In this document: piece after piece, positions 1-7,469 of the stretch
Numbering within the stretch: the stretch's first letter is position 1
Layout of the letters: every line of letters starts with the position of its first letter
Source of the DNA: a virus
Direction: 5' to 3' (one strand)
Virus record (IMG/VR): IMGVR_UViG_3300009553_000047
Span: 1-40,353 of that record
Length of the DNA: 40,353 nt
Notes under the pieces: model-generated
What the model saw: only the letters and a program-made list of their open reading frames with translations
What the model was told of the DNA's origin: nothing
Databases searched by the model: none
Translations under genes and position numbers: made by a program

Positions 1-2
1 AA

Positions 3-1028
3 GCAGCTAATTTTGCAAAAGAAAAATTTGGAATAGACATCACGGGTTTTGATCCTGATACTCAGAAAGCTTTGCTTGTAGAGGCTTTTAAGCAGCAAGG
101 TCAGAAAGGAAGATTAGGCCAAAAGCAAGATTTTTTAAACCAATTATTTGGCGGGGGACAACAACCTAATGAAGATAGGGGTCAAAGTCTTAGAGGAGAA
201 TTCCAGCAGGATCAAGGAAAACAATTTGATCCATCTCAATTATCTGATGCTCAAATAGCTCAAGTTAGTGCTATGGATCCCAATGTTGGAAGAGCTTTAA
301 TGCATGCTAAAGACGTGGCTTTGAGAGAGAATAGAGCTCAAGAAGAACTTGAATTTAAGAAGATGAAAGAGTCTCCTGAGCATAGGCGTGAAACTCAATT
401 AGAAAGCTCACAAGCGCAAGCTGATGTTAAATATAATCAGACCCTTCAAGAAGCTTCTAAGCAACATGAACTGAAAGAACAGACACTTGATAGACTTGAG
501 GCTTTGAATAAAAAAGGCGTCACAGGAAAGCCCTACGAGAAGCTTTTAGAGAAAATGGGGCTTGTAAACTTAACATCAGAAGGAAGAAGAGAATTCGCTG
601 CCGATGTCAAAAACCTAATTACCGATATTCGTTCTATTCTTGGGGGACAATTCAGTGCCTTCGAATTTCAAACGATCCTTAATGCCTACCCAAGTGCAGA
701 TTTTAGCAAGGGAGCTAACGAAGCAATCATAAAAAACCTTAAGGATTTTCAAGACATCAAGAAAAAGGAAGTTGGATTTGCTCAAGATATTAAAAAACAA
801 AACAAAGGTAAAATTCCTTTCGATTTTCAAGCCTTGGTTAATGAGAAAGTTCGTGAATATGCTGCAACAAAGCTTCCTGAGATTAAGATGAATGCTCAAA
901 AGATAATGAACGAAGAATATGGAATTAAGCCAGGATTCACTCTTATGTTTGACCCAAAGGGGGAACCTTTAAATGTTCCAGAATCGGAAATTGATAGATA
1001 CGAATCATTAGGAGCTACATTACCATGA
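3..1028 (+). CDS. Virion internal/ejection-type protein, 5' end cut by window
   Basis: The frame is open from base 3, so the N-terminus lies outside the window; a start at the internal TTG at 72 is unlikely because the upstream residues read well. The visible about 341 residues are Gln/Lys/Glu-rich and mostly helical, with no membrane segment or enzyme motif. Its position, after the terminase-to-tail genes across the window ends, matches the P22 ejection proteins (gp7, gp20, gp16). The fragment beginning at 40259 is probably its N-terminus. The stop overlaps the next start (ATGA). The role is inferred from position only. Confidence 0.6.
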   Translation, partial: AANFAKEKFGIDITGFDPDTQKALLVEAFKQQGQKGRLGQKQDFLNQLFGGGQQPNEDRGQSLRGEFQQDQGKQFDPSQLSDAQIAQVSAMDPNVGRALMHAKDVALRENRAQEELEFKKMKESPEHRRETQLESSQAQADVKYNQTLQEASKQHELKEQTLDRLEALNKKGVTGKPYEKLLEKMGLVNLTSEGRREFAADVKNLITDIRSILGGQFSAFEFQTILNAYPSADFSKGANEAIIKNLKDFQDIKKKEVGFAQDIKKQNKGKIPFDFQALVNEKVREYAATKLPEIKMNAQKIMNEEYGIKPGFTLMFDPKGEPLNVPESEIDRYESLGATLP

Positions 1029-2335
1029 GCGCTGAATTAGATCCTTTTGCAGCAGTCAGATTTCAACAAATACAACAGCCTGCGCAACAATCACAAGAGA
1101 CCCTACAACAATCTGATGACCCCTTTGGCGATGTCAGGATTAATGAAGTTGAGGGATTTCCTGGATTAAGAGAAATAGGACGTCATGCTGCAAGAACAGG
1201 CTCAAGAATAGCTGAAACAATTGGTGGGATCCCTGGAGATGTTCAGGATATAATTCAAAGTGGAGTTTTTGCAGGCCTAGAAAAGCTAACAGGACACAAA
1301 GCATCCCCTGAAGTAAGGGAAGAGGCGAGAATATTCTCTGAAAGAGCTCCAACTTCAAAGGAATTAAAGAAAATATCTGAAGAGGAGACAGGAGGATTTA
1401 CATCTCCACAAAACGAAACGGAAAAATCTGTCGATGAGTTTATAGAATTGGCTTCTAGTTTGCTTGGACCTATGAAGTTCAGAAAAACTTTAGGGGTAGC
1501 TTTAGGAGCTCAGGGAGCAAAAGAAGGAATTAAAACTTTAGGATTAGGAGAAGGTTCTCAAGAAGCAGCAAAATTTGGGACAATGTTCCTTTTGACCGCT
1601 TTGAATCCTGGGGGTGCTATGAAATATGCTAAGTCACAATATGACAAAGCTAATTCTCTAGCCAAAGGATCTTCAATAAACTCAAGAAATCTTCATACTA
1701 ATCTTTCTGAACTTGAAAAAGATCTACTAAAAGGGGTTTCTACTACAGAAAAGAATACCGTTTTGAAACCTATCCGGGAATTATTAGAAAAGTCAAAAAA
1801 TGGTAAAATTCCAGTTGATGAGTTAACTGAAGCAAAGAGAAGCATCAATGCCATAATGGGGGAGCCTGAAACTCTTAAAGGAGCTAAGAAGCTTCTTAAA
1901 GCTGTTGGCAAGGAAGTTGACATGGCGATTAGGCCATATGAAAAGATTAATCCTGCTTTTGAAAAAGCATATCGCCCAGCTAATGAGATATTCGGTGCTG
2001 TTATGGAAGGAAACAAGGCTTATAATTTTACAAGAAAATTACTTGGAAATAAAACTATTTTGGGTTCTGTAGTAGGTGAGGCTGTTTTGGGACATCCTGA
2101 ATATATTCTTCCCACGGCAGCTGCGGCGGGAGGTGCTTTAGCCACTGCAAAGGGAATAGATTTCTTTGTAAGATTAGCAAAAAGCCCTCAACTTCAAAAA
2201 TATTATACAAAAGCAATGGCAGCAGCAGCGGTAGAAGATGCGGGAGCATTAAGATATTATTCCAATAAGATTGATGATGAATTTAATCATCATAATCCTT
2301 ATCAAGAAAGTAAGTCACCGCTAAGAAAAAAGTAG
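1025..2335 (+). CDS. Putative ejection/internal virion protein, 436 aa
   Basis: ATG at 1025 overlaps the stop of the gene before it by 4 bases and has an AGGAG ribosome site upstream. The N-terminal about 50 residues are Gln/Pro/Asp-rich, followed by Ala/Gly-rich stretches that could be weakly amphipathic or membrane-active (around residues 45-80, 140-200 and 345-385). No catalytic motif is visible. It is the last gene of the rightward virion block, the slot of gp16 in P22, so a role in DNA ejection is inferred, not shown. Confidence 0.55.
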   Translation: MSAELDPFAAVRFQQIQQPAQQSQETLQQSDDPFGDVRINEVEGFPGLREIGRHAARTGSRIAETIGGIPGDVQDIIQSGVFAGLEKLTGHKASPEVREEARIFSERAPTSKELKKISEEETGGFTSPQNETEKSVDEFIELASSLLGPMKFRKTLGVALGAQGAKEGIKTLGLGEGSQEAAKFGTMFLLTALNPGGAMKYAKSQYDKANSLAKGSSINSRNLHTNLSELEKDLLKGVSTTEKNTVLKPIRELLEKSKNGKIPVDELTEAKRSINAIMGEPETLKGAKKLLKAVGKEVDMAIRPYEKINPAFEKAYRPANEIFGAVMEGNKAYNFTRKLLGNKTILGSVVGEAVLGHPEYILPTAAAAGGALATAKGIDFFVRLAKSPQLQKYYTKAMAAAAVEDAGALRYYSNKIDDEFNHHNPYQESKSPLRKK

Positions 2336-2356
2336 ATCCTAATATTAATTCAAACA

Positions 2357-2605
2357 TCACTTCTTCTCCTCTTTAGCTGCCAATTCAGAAGGTAAAATAT
2401 TCTTCATAAGTAGCACTGTTTTTACTACAGCAATTTCTTTTTCGATTTCGCTGATTTTCTTATCAACCTGTCCAAATCTAGTTTGAACATCATTAAATTT
2501 TCCGTTCATCCATGTCATTGACAAGCATATTGCTCCAATGACTGAAATGGCATCTGCATGGGCTTTAAACCAAGAGTATTTATCTTCTTTTTTCTCATTT
2601 TCCAT
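2357..2605 (-). CDS. Small membrane protein with coiled coil, 82 aa
   Basis: A charged N-terminus, one hydrophobic segment at about residues 18-34 and a C-terminal heptad-like helix (about 38-68) are visible. The start overlaps the end of the upstream gene at 2595 (bases ATGGAAAATGA serve both). It is the last of three consecutive minus-strand genes of the same build. Holin, spanin-like or other lysis roles are possible because no other lysis gene is seen, but nothing in the sequence proves this. Confidence 0.55.
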   Translation of the reverse strand: MENEKKEDKYSWFKAHADAISVIGAICLSMTWMNGKFNDVQTRFGQVDKKISEIEKEIAVVKTVLLMKNILPSELAAKEEKK

Positions 2606-2765
2606 AATATTTACCCCAATTAATTTTTAAGACTTCTTTTTCCAATCTTTGAACGTCTCTTTCAAGAGAACGAATATCACTTTTTAGTGTGTAAATATAT
2701 ATTCCTATAATAGCAAATATTGTTATTCCTATTTTTGCTATACATAAAGCATTTTCATCACTCAT
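2595..2765 (-). CDS. Small membrane/coiled-coil protein, 56 aa
   Basis: I chose the ATG at 2765 (protein begins MSDEN) because a purine-rich GGAAAAAT precedes it; an in-frame TTG at 2780 lies inside the upstream gene. Residues about 10-28 form a hydrophobic helix and residues about 29-50 a charged coiled coil (LKSDIRSLERDVQRLEKEV). It has the same build and a similar MSxE start as the neighbouring 53-aa protein, which suggests a duplicated pair. Function unknown; a lysis or membrane role is a guess from architecture. Confidence 0.5.
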   Translation of the reverse strand: MSDENALCIAKIGITIFAIIGIYIYTLKSDIRSLERDVQRLEKEVLKINWGKYYGK

Positions 2766-2773
2766 ATTTTTCC

Positions 2774-2935
2774 TTACCAAATCTTGTTGTCTATAAGTTT
2801 GTCTTCTAGTTTTATAATCTTCTCTCTAAGATTTTTAATATCTTTATTTGCAAAATAAATTCGTTGCCATGTCAATATAAATGCTATAGCTGTAAATTCT
2901 ATCATTACTATCAATATATTATGAATCTCACTCAT
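2774..2935 (-). CDS. Small membrane/coiled-coil protein, 53 aa
   Basis: ATG at 2935, stop TAA at 2776-2774. It begins MSEIHNILIV, has a hydrophobic helix at about residues 5-21 and then a charged amphipathic helix (KDIKNLREKIIKLEDKL). The start overlaps the end of the upstream gene (2932). Its architecture matches the next gene downstream. No family recognised. Confidence 0.5.
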   Translation of the reverse strand: MSEIHNILIVMIEFTAIAFILTWQRIYFANKDIKNLREKIIKLEDKLIDNKIW

Positions 2936-3162
2936 TGTTTTTCCTTATATTCTTTATGAAATTTTTTACCTTTCTCTGTCAATTCATGGAAAACGCAAGT
3001 AAATTTGCCTTGGCTCCAAGTTTCTTCATGCTCAACTTCTTTTATATAGCCTTCTGAGAGAAAGTATTTTGAGGTTGGCTCAGGTAACTGTATCCTGGTT
3101 TTGCATTTAAAAATTTTATCTAGGAAATTGAATCTTCTATATGGTCTCATATATGACCCCAT
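2932..3162 (-). CDS. Hypothetical protein, 76 aa
   Basis: Basic, soluble protein; the C-terminal half (HELTEKGKKFHKEYKEKQ) resembles the end of small winged-helix proteins with a phage-type TEKG(K/R)xF motif, but this is weak. Two starts are possible, ATG at 3162 or at 3150; the first overlaps the end of the HNH gene by 16 bases. It belongs to the leftward gene string 3870-2357. Function unknown. Confidence 0.5.
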   Translation of the reverse strand: MGSYMRPYRRFNFLDKIFKCKTRIQLPEPTSKYFLSEGYIKEVEHEETWSQGKFTCVFHELTEKGKKFHKEYKEKQ

Positions 3163-3671
3163 CTTGCTTTTGTGGCTAATCTAACTATATGGTTAGGAGA
3201 TAAATTGAAGATTTTAGCAAGTTCTTTAGCGTAAATCCCTTCTGAATAAAGCTTTCTTATCAATAGCACATCACTTTCGGTAAGTTTCGATTGATGATTT
3301 TTTTCTCCAGGTTCATAGTTGCTTCCACTTCTTTGTTTTATTTCTCTGTCTCTTGAATTATCACTTGGTGTGCCTAAAAATAAATGGTCAATATTGAAGC
3401 ATCTCGGTTCATCGCAGTGATGGCAGATAAGCATTCCTTTAGGAATCTCTCCATTTGCTAAAGTCCAAATTAATCTCGAAACTCTCCAAGATTTTTTTAC
3501 CTTATTTTCTGTGAAAGTTGTCATGCCATACCCATTTTTATCACCTTTAGCATGCCAAATATAACATCCACTATCATCCCAAAAACCCCTATAAAGCAAT
3601 TGCATCAATTTTTTATAAGGATAATGAATCGGGACAAGAATATTTATTCGCTTTCTGTTCCGCTTTTTCAT
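3147..3671 (-). CDS. HNH endonuclease with C-terminal helix-turn-helix
   Basis: The centre holds a classic HNH_3-type site: CHHCDEPRCFNIDHLFLG (about residues 83-100), with the paired Cys/His for a structural metal and the catalytic His region, followed by the usual GTPSDNSRD. The N-terminal part (about 28-70) has the CYIWHAKGDKNGYG pattern of phage HNH proteins. The C-terminal about 40 residues (AKELAKIFNLSPNHIVRLA) form a helix-turn-helix that should bind DNA. Such proteins are often free-standing homing endonucleases. The start overlaps the upstream gene by 59 bases; ATG at 3605 is an alternative start. Confidence 0.85.
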   Translation of the reverse strand: MKKRNRKRINILVPIHYPYKKLMQLLYRGFWDDSGCYIWHAKGDKNGYGMTTFTENKVKKSWRVSRLIWTLANGEIPKGMLICHHCDEPRCFNIDHLFLGTPSDNSRDREIKQRSGSNYEPGEKNHQSKLTESDVLLIRKLYSEGIYAKELAKIFNLSPNHIVRLATKARWGHI

Positions 3672-3870
3672 CTATAATCTCGTGTAAATTATTCAAAGAC
3701 ATTCTTAAAGTTTCAGATTTAGCAATTCGATAAGAGGAGTTTTTTGCCGTACCAGACTTGAAAAAAGACAACTGTCCTGTTTTTATCATTTTTCTAACTG
3801 TATTTGGATGAACTTGAATATATTCTGCAAACTCTTTCAAAGTCATTATGTCTTTAGGTGAATCTTTCAT
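3613..3870 (-). CDS. Small HTH_17/excisionase-like DNA-binding protein
   Basis: 85 aa. Residues about 9-45 (MTLKEFAEYIQVHPNTVRKMIKTGQL) match the MerR/excisionase-type HTH_17 pattern: LTxxEAAEYLxVxxxTVxxxxxxGxL followed by a basic wing. No integrase is present, so the role is more likely regulator than excisionase. A consensus promoter sits so close (see 3877-3906) that the mRNA would begin at or next to the ATG; no Shine-Dalgarno is visible. Confidence 0.7.
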   Translation of the reverse strand: MKDSPKDIMTLKEFAEYIQVHPNTVRKMIKTGQLSFFKSGTAKNSSYRIAKSETLRMSLNNLHEIIDEKAEQKANKYSCPDSLSL

Positions 3871-3876
3871 GTTATG

Positions 3877-3906
3877 AATATACTATAATCTGTGATACTT
3901 TGTCAA
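3877..3906 (-). promoter_or_regulatory. Sigma70-type promoter, leftward, leaderless
   Basis: On the minus strand TTGACA (3906-3901), an 18-base spacer and TATATT (3882-3877) are seen. Six bases separate the -10 box from the ATG at 3870, so transcription should begin at or next to the A of the ATG. Confidence 0.6.
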
Positions 3907-3932
3907 GCAAGAAAGAAATTTTAATTATTTTC

Positions 3933-3961
3933 TTGACACCTCAAAAAATACTCCTCATATT
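3933..3961 (+). promoter_or_regulatory. Sigma70-type promoter for the fibre operon
   Basis: TTGACA at 3933-3938, a 17-base spacer and CATATT at 3956-3961. It lies 28 bases before the ATG at 3990, whose ribosome site GGAAGG is at 3979-3984. It is back to back with the leftward promoter, so this 120-base gap is a divergent control region. Confidence 0.6.
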
Positions 3962-3989
3962 AAAAATAAAATTAAAAAGGAAGGTTTAT

Positions 3990-6335
3990 ATGGGCATGGC
4001 AGTTGGCTTGGGCGGGTTGATCAGTGTACCCCCAGCAGCAATTAGAGGTCATGGAGCGCCTCCAGCTTCATTTAAAGCTCAACTTGGTCAGATGTATTTC
4101 GATATGGATACTTCACCTCCAACTCTTTACATTTATAACGGTTCAACATGGGATGCAGGCGGAGATACAGAAGCCACAACTACATCTTTCGGAAGCGTTC
4201 AATTAGCAACATTAGCAGAACTTCAAGGAGGATCGGCTCCTGCAGGAGCCTACGTTCCAACTGCAAACGATGTAGCTACCGTTATAGCTGGTGTGGTTGT
4301 AGGAGCTGTTCCAGCCGCTACAGAAACAATCGCAGGTATTGCAGAAATAGCAACAGCAGCAGAAGCGATAACAGGTACTGATGATGCTAGAATTATAACA
4401 CCATTAAAATTAGCTGATGTATTGGCAGCAGGGGTTCCTATTACAGCTGGAGCCATAACAGCAACAACAATCCATGCTACAGGATTAATTACAGGCGATG
4501 CTAGTGCTACTATTACAACAGGTGCAACAGCTCTTAACTTAGCTTCAGATGCATCAACAGGCGCAGTCAATATTGGTACTGGAGCAGGTGCTAGAACTAT
4601 TACGATTGGTAACGTCACAGGAGCTACAGCAGTATCAGTAAATACAGGAACAGGGCATTTCACTGTTACAACAACAGGAACCGGAGACATTATCCTAAAC
4701 TCCGATGACACGATGCTTTTAGACGCAGATGGAGTGCTTGAGCTTAATTCTTCCGCCGGTGCAATTTCGATCGGTAATGATGCAGATGCTCAAGCAATAA
4801 ATATTGGTACTGGAGCGGCAGCAAGAACGATTACTCTGGGGAATTCCACAGGCGCCACAAGTCTTGTTTTAGATGCTGGAACAGGCGCTTTAAACATCGG
4901 AACGAATGCTATTGCTCACACTGTAACAATCGGAAACGGAACTGGAGCATCAGCAGTTGTTATAGAGTCTGGATCAGGAGCTATCAACATAGGGGCAAAT
5001 GCTGTTGCCCATACTGTTACGATTGGTAACGTCACAGGCGCTACAGCAGTAAATATCAATGCAGGGACTGGCGGCTCAACTTGGACAACTACAAATGCAA
5101 CTTTAGCATTAGTATCGGGTACAGGTGCAATAAATATTGGTACTGACGCAGCGGCTCATACAATTACACTTGGAAATAGCACAGGAGCAACAGCAATCTC
5201 ATTAAATGCTGGTACAGGAGCCCTAAACGTTGGTACAAATGCTATAGCGCATACCATTACAATCGGAAACGTTACAGGAGCTACCGCCGTTAACGTTAAT
5301 ACTGGAACAGGTGGTTCAACATGGACTACTACTAACGGGGCATTTGCTCTTGCAACAGGAACTGGAGCTATTAACCTTGGTACAGATGCAGCAGCCCATA
5401 CAATAACAATTGGTAACGTGACTGGTGCTACTAATATCGTTCATAATAGCGGCTCAGGCGCTAATTTATGGACAACAACAAACGGATCATGGTCTTTAGT
5501 AACTGGCACAGGCTCCATAAACATTGGTGCCGATGCTGCTGCAAAGACCATCACCATAGGAAATGCTACTGGCGCCACAGCACTTGTTATGGCTGCGGGT
5601 TCGGGGGCTTCGTCTATAACTACAGCCAATGCTACATTTGCTTTAAATACTGGCACAGGCGCTTTAAGCATAAGTTCAGATGCTTCAGCTACAACTGTAA
5701 ATATAGGAACAGGTGCTGCCGTAGTAAAAACCATAAGCATTGGTGGAACAGGAGCAAACGTTATTTCAATAGGAAACACTCAGACAGCAGGTTCGGTTTC
5801 TATTGGCGATGCAATGACAGGGGGCACAATAGCAATTGGTGGATCAGGTGCTCAAACAGGAACAATGACAATTGCTGGTGGTACTGGCGCACAGACAATT
5901 AACGTAGCTAACTCCACAGGGGGCAAGACAGTCAATATTGCAACTGGTGCAGGTGCAAACGCTGTTACCATTGGATCTACTAGCACAACCTCAGCAACTA
6001 CTATCCAAGCGGGATCAGGTGGGGTTAATCTAACTGGTGATGTCAACTTAACCGCGGTAGCTACTAAAATTAGCATGAACGGTGGTGCAGTAACTGACTT
6101 TATTGGTAGAGCAACTCTAGTTGCAGGTACTGTCACAGTGGCTAATACTAATATAGCAGCGGGGGATAGAATCTTTGTTACTAGATCTGCCTTAAATGCT
6201 TCACCTGCTTTAGGATTCCCTATAACTACAATAAGTGCTGGAGCTTCCTTTACGATTGCATCATATTCAACTACAGGAGCTGCGGCAGTAACAGACGTTT
6301 CAACATTCGACTATGTTATTGTGAGACAGACCTAG
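3990..6335 (+). CDS. Repeat-rich tail fibre/adhesin, 781 aa
   Basis: I start at ATG 3990 (MGMAVGLGG), which has GGAAGG six bases upstream. The N-terminal about 60 residues (GAPPASFKAQLGQMYFDMDT...YIYNGSTW) resemble virion-attachment segments of phage fibres. Residues about 180-680 consist of at least eight imperfect copies of a beta-strand repeat built on GAINIGTDAAAHTITIGN-TGAT, spaced by about 31 or 49 residues, then shorter degenerate copies. Composition is Gly/Ala/Thr/Ser/Asn/Ile with almost no charge, as expected of a long beta-solenoid or beta-roll shaft. The last about 60 residues are a non-repeat cap. Role as a host-binding fibre is inferred. Confidence 0.75.
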   Translation: MGMAVGLGGLISVPPAAIRGHGAPPASFKAQLGQMYFDMDTSPPTLYIYNGSTWDAGGDTEATTTSFGSVQLATLAELQGGSAPAGAYVPTANDVATVIAGVVVGAVPAATETIAGIAEIATAAEAITGTDDARIITPLKLADVLAAGVPITAGAITATTIHATGLITGDASATITTGATALNLASDASTGAVNIGTGAGARTITIGNVTGATAVSVNTGTGHFTVTTTGTGDIILNSDDTMLLDADGVLELNSSAGAISIGNDADAQAINIGTGAAARTITLGNSTGATSLVLDAGTGALNIGTNAIAHTVTIGNGTGASAVVIESGSGAINIGANAVAHTVTIGNVTGATAVNINAGTGGSTWTTTNATLALVSGTGAINIGTDAAAHTITLGNSTGATAISLNAGTGALNVGTNAIAHTITIGNVTGATAVNVNTGTGGSTWTTTNGAFALATGTGAINLGTDAAAHTITIGNVTGATNIVHNSGSGANLWTTTNGSWSLVTGTGSINIGADAAAKTITIGNATGATALVMAAGSGASSITTANATFALNTGTGALSISSDASATTVNIGTGAAVVKTISIGGTGANVISIGNTQTAGSVSIGDAMTGGTIAIGGSGAQTGTMTIAGGTGAQTINVANSTGGKTVNIATGAGANAVTIGSTSTTSATTIQAGSGGVNLTGDVNLTAVATKISMNGGAVTDFIGRATLVAGTVTVANTNIAAGDRIFVTRSALNASPALGFPITTISAGASFTIASYSTTGAAAVTDVSTFDYVIVRQT

Positions 6336-6352
6336 AAAATATTTGAATTAAG

Positions 6353-6383
6353 AATCCGTTTCAGGCATGATCTGGAACGGATT
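6353..6383 (+). terminator. Stem-loop after the repeat fibre
   Basis: A 12-bp stem (AATCCGTTTCAG with CTGGAACGGATT, one G.U pair) with a 7-base loop lies 18 bases after the stop. No clear T-run follows, so it may be a weak terminator or an mRNA-stabilising hairpin rather than a full stop. Confidence 0.45.
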
Positions 6384-6406
6384 AAATTTAAATATAAGGA
6401 TGATAA

Positions 6407-6601
6407 ATGGAATTCAAAAATAAAGTAGAAGTCAGGTTTCCAGGAATCGAAGAGTGCTCTTTAGTTGCTAATTCAGATTGTCCTATGGGAAAAGTCTACG
6501 ATTATGCATGTGCTTTGAGATCATTTGCAGTGCAAAGAATGCAAGATGAAGAGGCTAGGTCTAAATCCGAAGCCGCTAAAGAAGAACCTCCAACTGAGTA
6601 G
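6407..6601 (+). CDS. Hypothetical protein, 64 aa
   Basis: ATG with GGATGATAA upstream. Residues 1-45 look folded and contain two Cys (ECSLVANSDCP); the tail is charged and ends EEPPTE. It is followed after 6 bases by the next gene, and it lies between fibre-type genes, so a virion-linked role is possible. No family recognised. Confidence 0.6.
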   Translation: MEFKNKVEVRFPGIEECSLVANSDCPMGKVYDYACALRSFAVQRMQDEEARSKSEAAKEEPPTE

Positions 6602-6607
6602 GATAAA

Positions 6608-6943
6608 ATGACAGAAGCTAGATTCGATTCGTTAAGGACATTGGGATTTGCCTCCATAACGGCTATTTATCAGCCGTTAGGTACGGCCATCTCTCATAAT
6701 TGGAGAGAATGGAAGCTCACAAATGCAACTAATGGAAACATGCTGATCTCATTTGATGGGATCAATGACAACATGTTTGTCCCGGCAAATTCTTTTACAT
6801 TATTTGACATAACAACAAATTCAAATCAAAGCTCTTCTGTTGGGATGATGATGTCAAGAGGAACTCAGTTTTTAATAAAGTATTCCAGTATACCCACTTC
6901 AGGCTCGGTGTATTTGGAAGGAATTTACGAAAAAGGACAATAA
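6608..6943 (+). CDS. Beta-rich virion-associated protein, 111 aa
   Basis: Ribosome site AGGA six bases before ATG. The sequence alternates hydrophobic and polar residues with Asn/Thr/Ser-rich turns (NWREWKLTNATNGNMLISFDG), typical of a small beta-sandwich of phage tails or baseplates. Its stop abuts the next ATG. Its place between fibre genes suggests a structural or fibre-attachment part. No named family recognised. Confidence 0.6.
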   Translation: MTEARFDSLRTLGFASITAIYQPLGTAISHNWREWKLTNATNGNMLISFDGINDNMFVPANSFTLFDITTNSNQSSSVGMMMSRGTQFLIKYSSIPTSGSVYLEGIYEKGQ

Positions 6944-7462
6944 ATGTCACAAGCTGGATCATTAGGAAGTGGTGGGGGTGGTGGAGGATCTGGAATTCAG
7001 ACCTTGACAGGAGATGTTGGGGGTGCTGTCGGACCTGATGGCTCATCAAATGTTAATGTTGTTGGTGGTGGTTCTATTACTGTCACTGGGACTCCTGGAA
7101 CAAATACTTTAACAATCTCCTCTTCAAATCCATTTTTCATGTGGTTTGTAATCGCATCTTCACAACCAGCAGTTACACAAACTGGATATTTCACAAATGG
7201 AGGATCGCGAGTAGATCTTTCATTGCCTGCGACATCTGTTGTAGGGGATATATTCGCTGTTGCAGATTTGGGTGGAAATAAGTTCCGCATAACTCAAGGA
7301 GCAGGCCAGCAAATCCTGATAGGAAATTCCTCCACAACTCTTGGAGCAGCTGGATATGTGGAATCAATTTTTATAGGGGATTCTATATTTCTTGTCTGCT
7401 GTTCTAATGATGCTACTTGGATGGCAGTTCCCGCTCCAACAGGAAACCTAACAATAGTATGA
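6944..7462 (+). CDS. Fibre-like protein with poly-Gly linker, 172 aa
   Basis: ATG immediately follows the previous TAA. Residues 6-17 are a Gly/Ser-rich linker, then TLTGDVGGAVGPDGSSNVNVVGG (about 20-42), a phage fibre shaft motif, then a C-terminal beta domain. The TLTGD segment plus C-terminal domain recur in the last about 145 residues of the next gene (TLTGDSGGALSP... and KFRI...IGDSI...MAV), so the two proteins are paralogous at their C-termini. Confidence 0.65.
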   Translation: MSQAGSLGSGGGGGGSGIQTLTGDVGGAVGPDGSSNVNVVGGGSITVTGTPGTNTLTISSSNPFFMWFVIASSQPAVTQTGYFTNGGSRVDLSLPATSVVGDIFAVADLGGNKFRITQGAGQQILIGNSSTTLGAAGYVESIFIGDSIFLVCCSNDATWMAVPAPTGNLTIV

Positions 7463-7469
7463 GGAAATA

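Noticed and set aside
4250-4711. Leftward open frames within the repeat fibre and other fibre genes
   Set aside because: Low-complexity antisense reflections (Val/Ala/Pro-rich) of Gly/Ala/Thr codons, with no ribosome sites.
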